64,000 bases of DNA, taken from Hygrocybe punicea (lineage: Eukaryota; Basidiomycota; Agaricomycetes; Agaricales; Hygrophoraceae). The notes below the pieces were generated by a model that was given only the letters and a program-made list of their open reading frames with translations, was not told the origin of the DNA and did not search any database. Every line of letters begins with the position of its first letter. Position 1 is the stretch's first letter. The translations under genes were made by a program, and so were the position numbers. This document shows positions 58,042 to 64,000 of this stretch, one piece after another. Location of the stretch: the NCBI GenBank assembly GCA_963556145.1, contig OY744469.1:2631767-2695766 (forward strand), read 5' to 3'.

Positions 58042-59212
58042 TAGTGTTGCCGAAGTTCAGTTCGGTCCAGTTCCGACCCTTTTTGGCGGAACCGCAAACT
58101 GAACTTCGGGTCCGGTTTGGCGCATGGCCAAACCCAGACCCAGATGGCGTCGAACTGTCTCTTCGCGTTCGGTCTGGGTTCAGACGCGGTCTGAAACCCA
58201 GACCGAGGTGGGCTCACCCCGTCCGTTCTCCTCGCGAATGGCAGGCACATATCAATAGATACGGCGCTGCACTTCGCGAGGTAGATGGGTGTGGGGGAGC
58301 CCTCCGGTGTCCCCAAGGGATGTGGAGGGATGGGGGGTCTTGTCCCGTGGTCCCTGCATGGCATTGCCGGCGCTGCTGCTGCCAACCGTTGTCCTCGTCG
58401 GGGCGGTGGTATGGTTGTGGTGGTGTTGCTGCCACGGCTGCTGCTGCTGCTGCTGCTGCTGTTGCCGCCGTTGCTGCTGATACTGCTGCTGCCGTCGTTG
58501 CTGCCGTCGTTGCTGCCATCGTTGCTGCTGCTGCCGGCGCTGCTCCTGCTGCCGTTGCCATTGCTGCTGCCGCTGCTGCCGCTGCTGCCGCTGCTGTTGT
58601 GGCCGTTGCTGCTGCCGCTGCCGTTGCCGTTGCCGTTGCTGCTGCTGCTGCTGGCATTGCTGCTGCTGCTGGCCATTGTGGTTGTGGTTGCCGTTGTTGT
58701 TGCTGCCGCTGGTGGTGGTGGTGGTGGTGGTGGTGGTGTTGCAGCTGTCGCGCGTCTGTTGGCATTGGGTTGGCGTTGGGTGGTCATCTCGCGGCCATGG
58801 GTGTGGTCACACTGCGGTCGCGGTCGAGCTTCCTGTAGCAGGCAACATTAGTAAAGTTCAGGAAAGTAAAATACGTACCTGTGTTCATGAACGCGACATT
58901 GTGTCACGTTCATTGGCCTTGCGTTGTTGCGTGTTGGTGAAGAAAGCTACCTGTAACAGTCACATGATACCGTTTAACACGAAAAAGTAAGTAAAGGAAT
59001 GCGAAAAATAAATGAAATAAATACCTTAAAAATATCCGCGTTCGCGGTTTGGACGCGGTTTGGAGCCGTTCAGGAAATCCGGCAGGCCTCGAAACCCGGA
59101 ACTGAACCCGCGGTCCGGTTCAGCACTTGGCTGAACTTAGACTGAACCTAGGGTTCGGTTCGGGGTTTGAACCGGGTTCGGCTAGGTTCGGAACTGAACT
59201 ACGGCAACACTA
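58042..59212 (+). mobile_element. CAG-core hAT-like element, copy 4, complete, TSD TCTCTATC
   Basis: An exact 8-bp duplication TCTCTATC (58034-58041, 59213-59220) flanks ends TAGTGTTGCCGAAGTTC and, inverted, TAGTGTTGCCGTAGTTC. The left arm (to about 58300) and right arm (58848-59212) carry clustered GGTTCGG/GGTCTGGGTTCAG motifs. The core (58435-58740) is a CTG/CCGTTG/GGTGGT microsatellite. No transposase: 1171 bp, non-autonomous. It defines the family found also at 1-375, 12113-15105 and 50647-51837. Confidence 0.92.
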
Positions 59213-59546
59213 TCTCTATCTTGGTTCACGATGTCGTCGGAGATGATCGCGATACAATCGAGAAGTCATACTAGTTGTCGTGAGCCATCGCAAAGTCGCA
59301 AGATGTCAGACTTGTTTTTGAAGGATAGTATAAATCTGTCTGATTTGTCGATTTGGTGGTCAGCGCGTATAAGTGTGTATCATCTTGCCCATCACTGAAA
59401 TCTTGACTGTCCTCAGTCAATCCGCGTCTGATCACATCACGTGACCGTCTTGATAAATAATGCGCGAATCTTGAGAACTTCTCTAGAATTTCTTCTGGCT
59501 TCTTAACCCTCGCTGCCGCTCTACATCACCACCACTTAGTCGCAAC

Positions 59547-60796
59547 ATGTCGTTGCCCATCAACGTCTGCACCACTTTCAAGGAGAAGATCGCGGGTCTC
59601 GTTGACTCGATGCCGAGCGAATCGCTCGCAGAGAAGCCTGAACTCAAGGGGTGGGGGCGAAAATTTGTCGAGGCTATCGTGAGTCCTTTCATTTTTCAGT
59701 TCCGCACTAAATATCCTGTCGGACTAGACGCAATATCACGAAGTCACCGAGACTTGGGGCGAAGAGGCTGATCCGGTGGTCAGTAAGTGGGTCGAAGATG
59801 CTCGCGGCGTATTTGAGGCGGTGTCCGACGAAGACTGGGTGAGCTGGGGCAGTTCAATTTTGATGCCGACTCTGTTGAAAGCGGTCGAAGAACACGATGC
59901 CACAAAGAGGAAGGTCGAGGAAGAGGCACGACTGGAGTGGAAGCGATTCACAGAAGAGGCGGAACGTTGTCGTCATGAATTGGATCGACAACATCTTCAT
60001 GAGGAGACAGCGGCTATCAAGGCGCGGGTCGAGGCCGATCGACTTGAGAAGCTGAAGCTTGACCAAGTTAATCTGTATCGCAAGTTCGAAGACAAGCAAA
60101 TCACCACAAAACAACTCAAGGAAGCGCTCGAAGCACTTATGAATCCAGTCGACGAGGAGGACAGCAAATGCGAAGACGATCAATCGGAGAAGGAGTCGGA
60201 CTTGAAGCGGAAAGATCGTGACAGTGACGATGACAAGCCCTTAGTGCTCCTCGCTGTGCGCGGCAAGGTAAGTGACCTCTGATTTCTTCTTTGCATCGTT
60301 TGCTAACTCTGATCCTTAGTGCGATCGTTGTAAAGCCTTCAAGACGAATCTGCCATGCGAGTACGGCGATAACGACCCGAAATGTCGCAAATGCATCGAC
60401 GATCGTAAAGGTTGTTTCTGGGACGGGGTCAGACGACTAGGGGTAAAGTCGCGGGTGAAACGCGTGAAGGTCGGCAGGTCGAAGGATGTCGAGCCTCCTA
60501 AACGTGAGTAATTCAATTACTTCCTTGGTGATATCCTGACCAGCGCTGTCGGTCATTTTGTAGACAAGACCTGGATCGGAGTGCGACCACCCAGTGGTCC
60601 TAGTTCGTCGGCAAAGTCTGGGCCGCATTTTTTGAAAGGAAAGGGGAAAAATAAGTCGAAGCGTCGCGAGGAGATTGAGGCCGAACTGTCGTCGCTGGAG
60701 GAGGAGCTCGCGGGGATGCGACTGAAGGCGATGATGTACCAACATTTCGTAGAGACTCTCGTGGAGGAGCGGGAGCGGTTGAGTGAATGTCTATAG
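59547..60796 (+). CDS. Cysteine-cluster (Zn2Cys6-like) protein Z1, apparently intact
   Basis: Four exons: 59547-59678, 59728-60267, 60320-60503 and 60564-60796; 362 residues. The N-terminal part (INVCTTFKEKIAGLVDSMPS) and a long charged helix (EEHDATKRKVEEEARLEWKR) come first, then an acidic segment. A cluster C-x2-C-x8-C-x8-C-x2-C-x6-C (CDRCKAF...CRKCIDDRKGC) follows, then a basic stretch (KSRVKRVKV) and a C-terminal coiled coil (IEAELSSLEEELAGMRLKAM). The spacing is near the Gal4-type Zn2Cys6 motif but in mid-protein, with one longer gap. DNA binding is possible but unproven. A CACGTG motif lies about 105 bp upstream. Z2 and Z3 are damaged relatives. Confidence 0.65.
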
Positions 60797-61004
60797 TCGC
60801 ATACTTTAGTCATTCTTTTTAATTTTTTAATTTTTAATTTTTAATTTTCATTTCCTTTTCGCACTGTCACTGGCCGATTTTGAGTTGCAGGAAGTATGGT
60901 GTGAAATGAATTTGGAATCCTCACGTTTGTCACATGATAGATTGCATCGCGTACTTGATGGATCACCGATCGGATAGATTATCAGATCTTGGTTGTCTTC
61001 TACC

Positions 61005-61655
61005 ATGTTGTCTCCTGCACCATCGAGCACTTCGCAAGCAACTGGCGATGATTTCATCGATCAGCTCACCGAATCGACTACTGGGTCTCCAATGTCGGAT
61101 GATAGTCCTTCACTGCCTTCCAAATGGATGTGAAGTGCTGACAAGCTTGGACTACTTCCAGTGAAAGGAAAGGTAAGCGCGATGTTTTCGAGCATTAGTC
61201 CGCATTTGATGATCGCCTGCAGAGGTGCGATAACTGTGTCCGCCAGGAAATCGCATGCAATATCGATGATTCGGAGCTTCGCTGTGCCAAATGCATTCGC
61301 GACCACCGAAGTTGTTACTGGGAAGGGGCTACTCGCAAGGGTCGACGACAATTTCTGAAGTCGAGGAAACCTAAACGTGTGTCGCGACATTTTTTATGTC
61401 ACCGTACTGACATCCGAAGTGGACTTCCTAGGAATCATCGGACCATCGGTCACATCATCATCGCGAATCCAGAGCTCTATCGTGAAACGCAGTTTCAAGG
61501 GGAAGGCCAAAGATACTGATGGAGAATTTCGAGAAGGGGAATTATCGGTCGTGAAAGAGGAACTCGCGTGGGCTCACGTTCGTGCTGAGGCTCATCGGAG
61601 GATCGTCTTGGAATTGGAATTAATGCTAGGGGAGATGGAGAACAGGTCGAAGTAG
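61005..61655 (+). pseudogene. Cysteine-cluster paralogue Z3, one in-frame TGA
   Basis: Exons 61005-61172, 61223-61376 and 61432-61655. The cluster C-x2-C-x6-C-x8-C-x2-C-x6-C (CDNCVRQEIAC...CAKCIRDHRSC) matches the Zn2Cys6 consensus exactly. It is followed by a basic stretch and a coiled-coil end (ELSVVKEELAWAHVRAEAHR), parallel to Z1 exons 3-4. Introns sit at the same places as in Z1. The first exon is short and different from Z1 (MLSPAPSSTSQATGDDFIDQ), and a TGA after SLPSKWM (61132-61134) breaks it unless translation starts downstream. It lies about 200 bp after Z1, so a tandem duplication is likely. Confidence 0.55.
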
Positions 61656-61887
61656 AATCGCCGATAGGAGCGTCGAGAGCTCCTCCTTTCACAAGGCAAT
61701 TTTTGTTTTTGTTTTTGTTTATGTTGTATAACGTTTCTATATCGCATGTAAAAAAACTGTCGCCAATAACACGAACATGAGGAAAAAATTAAAGTAAATG
61801 GCTCCGAACAAAGTATCATCATCACCGAATATGGGCCAATCATCGCGAGGATGATCACCATATAACTGCTACAAAGTGAAAGCCCTG

Positions 61888-63110
61888 TTAGTAGTTATCA
61901 TCGCCTTCGCTGTCAGTATTGCTGTCAGAGTCGTCGCGGTTTGAGTCGGGTTCTTCTTCACTGCTGTTCTCAGATTGTTGCATGTCGTGAAGTTGTTTGG
62001 CGTTGATATCGAGTAGGCGATCCGGAAATTCAATCGTTTTTCTGGCAAAGTAAGGGATGACTCTAAACGCGGCCACTGGGCGATGTAACACTGAACCATC
62101 TAATTCGCATAGGATATATGCTCCACCGAAGTTTCTGGATATAACGATAAGCGGTCCTAAGTATCGGGGACGCATTTTTCTGTTGAGTGCCTTCTCGATC
62201 GCAGTATTTCGCATGAGGACTAGATCGCCCTTTTTAAAATTGAAATTCCAAATCGTTCTGAGATGGACTTTCTCGAATCGAATCGCAGCTGCTCGTCGAG
62301 CTTTGTAGACCTTCGAATAGATTTTCGTCATATCGCAGTCTCGTTTTTGTAACGCGATCGCTCATCGCGCGATCAGATCGGTGGTTGATAGGATCGAGGT
62401 AGGTTGTGGTTGGAGATATGTTGCTTCAAATATATCGAGGGGGAGTACGGGATGTGAACCTGTCGCAGTAAAATATGGGGAGCATCCCATTCGTCTTCTG
62501 ACCGTTACACGCTCTGCCCAAAACACGGAATGCGCGACTTGAGACCAACGAGCTTGGTCGCCATCTGCAGCTTTAAAAAGCGACTGTCGCACGTCAAAGT
62601 GCATTCGTTCGACTAATCCGTTTGCATGAGAGTTGTATCCACTGATGCGAATGTGAGAGACTTTGTATCGCTTGGCTAACTCGAGAGCTTTGACGAAGGC
62701 AGTACCATTGTCTGTTACTATTTCGTGAAGAGATCCCCAACGGCACAGAATATCTTCGAAGATCCAGTTGCCAATCGCGTTGGCATTTTCCGATCACAAC
62801 ATTCGAAATTCTGGGTACTGTGACAGCGAACATTGACCTTGGACAATATAGCAAAATGATCGCGATGGGGGGAGATGCATGGTATCAATGTAAATTTTCG
62901 CGAAAAGGGGGGCTGGAGTCGCTACGACTGGGGGGATGAGTACTTGTCGAACCTGACGTTGCTGGCACAGGCAACACGTTTTCATGAACCAAGCGATGTC
63001 GGCCTGCATATGCGGCCACCAAAATCATTCTAAAATCGCCGATCGCGTTGCATACAGACCTTTGTGGCCTAAGTCATCGTGACAGTCTTTCATAATTCGT
63101 AGGCAAGTCG
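61888..63110 (-). pseudogene. Ty3/gypsy integrase fragment (gypsy-2), stop-damaged
   Basis: A minus-strand frame with LGHKGLYATRSA, FWWPHMQADIAWFMKTCCLC (zinc-binding region), KIYIDTMHLPPS (Asp), EIVTDNGTAFVKAL (Asp), NGLVERMHFD (Glu), a GPY/F-like segment MRPRYLGPLIVIS and an acidic tail (EEEPDSNRDDSDS). TGA stops lie before FWWPH, after PEFRML and after DLIAR. All fit CGA. It is a relative of gypsy-1 (shared [19 protein letters not shown]). The upstream part of the polyprotein is replaced by the 34-bp minisatellite. Confidence 0.85.
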
Positions 63111-63149
63111 CGGCAATAGACCCAGTCGTTTTGGTTAACCCAATCGCAG

Positions 63150-64000
63150 TTAGAGCTGCGATTGGTAGGTACACATAGTGCAGTTATTGCTGCGGGGGTA
63201 GGTTGACCCAAATGACAGCTCTTGCTGTGGAAATGTGTTGGGGTAGGTTGACCCAGGTACAGCTCTTCCTGGTAAATGGCTGCAGGGTAGGTCAACCTGC
63301 TAACAGCTCTGCCATGTAGTGGGTTAACCTGGAGCAGCTATTGCTGGATACATGGGTTAACCCAGGGCCAGCAGTTCTTGCAATGTAGGTTGACCTGGCT
63401 CCAGCTATTGTTGCAGGATCGGGTTACCCAGGTCACAGCTCTTGCTGCAGCACCAGGTTGACCAGGGTCCAGCTATTGCTGGAGCACTGGGTTGACCTGC
63501 ATCCAGCCATTGCTGTGGGGTAGGTTGACCTGGCTCCAGGTATTGCTGCAGGATTGGGTTGACCAGGTCGCAGCTCTTGCTGCAGCGCCGGGTTGACCTG
63601 GCTGCAGGTATTGCTGCAGGATCAGGTTGACCAGGTCACAGCTCTTCCTGCAGCGCTCGGTTGACCTGCGTGCAGCTATTGCTGCGGGGTAGGTTGACCT
63701 GGTTCCAGCTATTGCTGCAGGATTGGGTTGACCAGGTCGCAGCTCTTGCTGCAGGGCCCAGTTCACCTGTGTGCAGCTATTTCTGCAGCACCGGGTTGAC
63801 CCAGGTCCAGATATTGCTGTAGCACTGGGTTGACCTGGGTCCAGCTCCTACTGTGGGGTAGGTTGACCTGGGTCCAGCTATTGCTGCAGGATCAGGTTGA
63901 CCAGGTCCCAGCTCTTGCTGCAGTGCCAGGTTGACCTGGCTCCAGGTATTGCTGCAGGATCGGGTTGACCAGGTCGCAGCTCTTGCTGCAGGGCCCAGTT
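63150..64000 (+). repeat. 34-bp minisatellite, running off the window
   Basis: Units such as GGGTTGACCTGGCTGCAGGT-ATTGCTGCAGGATC repeat every 33-34 bp (GTTGACC at 63491, 63524, 63558, 63592). Two alternating variants (AGCTATTGCTGCAGGATC and CAGCTCTTGCTGCAGCGCC) make a 68-bp higher-order unit in the later part. About 25 units lie within the window. ORFs in it are shadows. Confidence 0.85.

Noticed and set aside
58285..58851. Leu-rich or Ala-rich ORFs in the 58-kb element core
   Set aside because: Shadows of the CTG repeat; no homologous frame survives in the other copies.

Overview
The window looks like a transposon-dense stretch of a filamentous basidiomycete genome, most likely an Agaricomycete. 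The evidence is a cluster of four ordinary fungal genes split by ~50-nt GT-AG introns, a Tad1-type LINE, a DIRS-like tyrosine-recombinase retroelement, Ty3/gypsy fragments, several hAT-type DNA transposons, and genes with Zn2Cys6-like cysteine clusters. I saw no bacterial features, rRNA, tRNA or CRISPR. A 200-N assembly gap lies at 48801-49000.

Layout. 0-5 kb: end of a hAT-like element, a decayed gypsy integrase, a broken cysteine-cluster gene and two interspersed repeats. 5-15.4 kb: one DIRS-like element (gag, RT, RNase H, tyrosine recombinase) cut into four pieces by three later insertions. These are a solo-LTR-like unit (TSD GATAT), a DNA transposon containing a second nested one, and a hAT-like element with a CAG-rich core. 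15.4-19.5 kb: AT-rich repeats and a G-rich minisatellite. 19.6-30.1 kb: the only clear host-gene island, holding PMT4 (protein O-mannosyltransferase), MVP1 and VPS5 (two PX-BAR sorting nexins in tandem) and, converging on them, MPE1 (cleavage/polyadenylation factor). 30.3-33.4 kb: repeats, including a ~0.6-kb palindrome. 33.4-44.2 kb: a Tad1-like LINE whose ORF1 is split by a 4.9-kb hAT, which itself contains a 1.8-kb hAT coding for an intact BED-finger-only protein. 44.6-50 kb: a 44-bp minisatellite, twin hairpins, a CTG-repeat region, the gap and an 80-bp tandem repeat. 50-53.7 kb: LTR-like repeats and a cysteine-cluster pseudogene split by a palindromic hAT-like element that carries a second palindromic element. 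54-57.5 kb: proline-rich ORFs. 58-61.7 kb: a complete CAG-core hAT-like element, an apparently intact cysteine-cluster gene and a damaged paralogue. 61.9-64 kb: a second gypsy fragment and a 34-bp minisatellite.

Two themes run through the window. First, the insertions can be ordered in time, because target-site duplications and interrupted reading frames identify donor and host at each level. Second, most in-frame stops in the dead elements are TGA, and where a paralogue is present in the window the undamaged codon fits CGA. This is the signature of C-to-T decay at CpG (5-methylcytosine deamination or a RIP-like process). The four host genes show no such stops.
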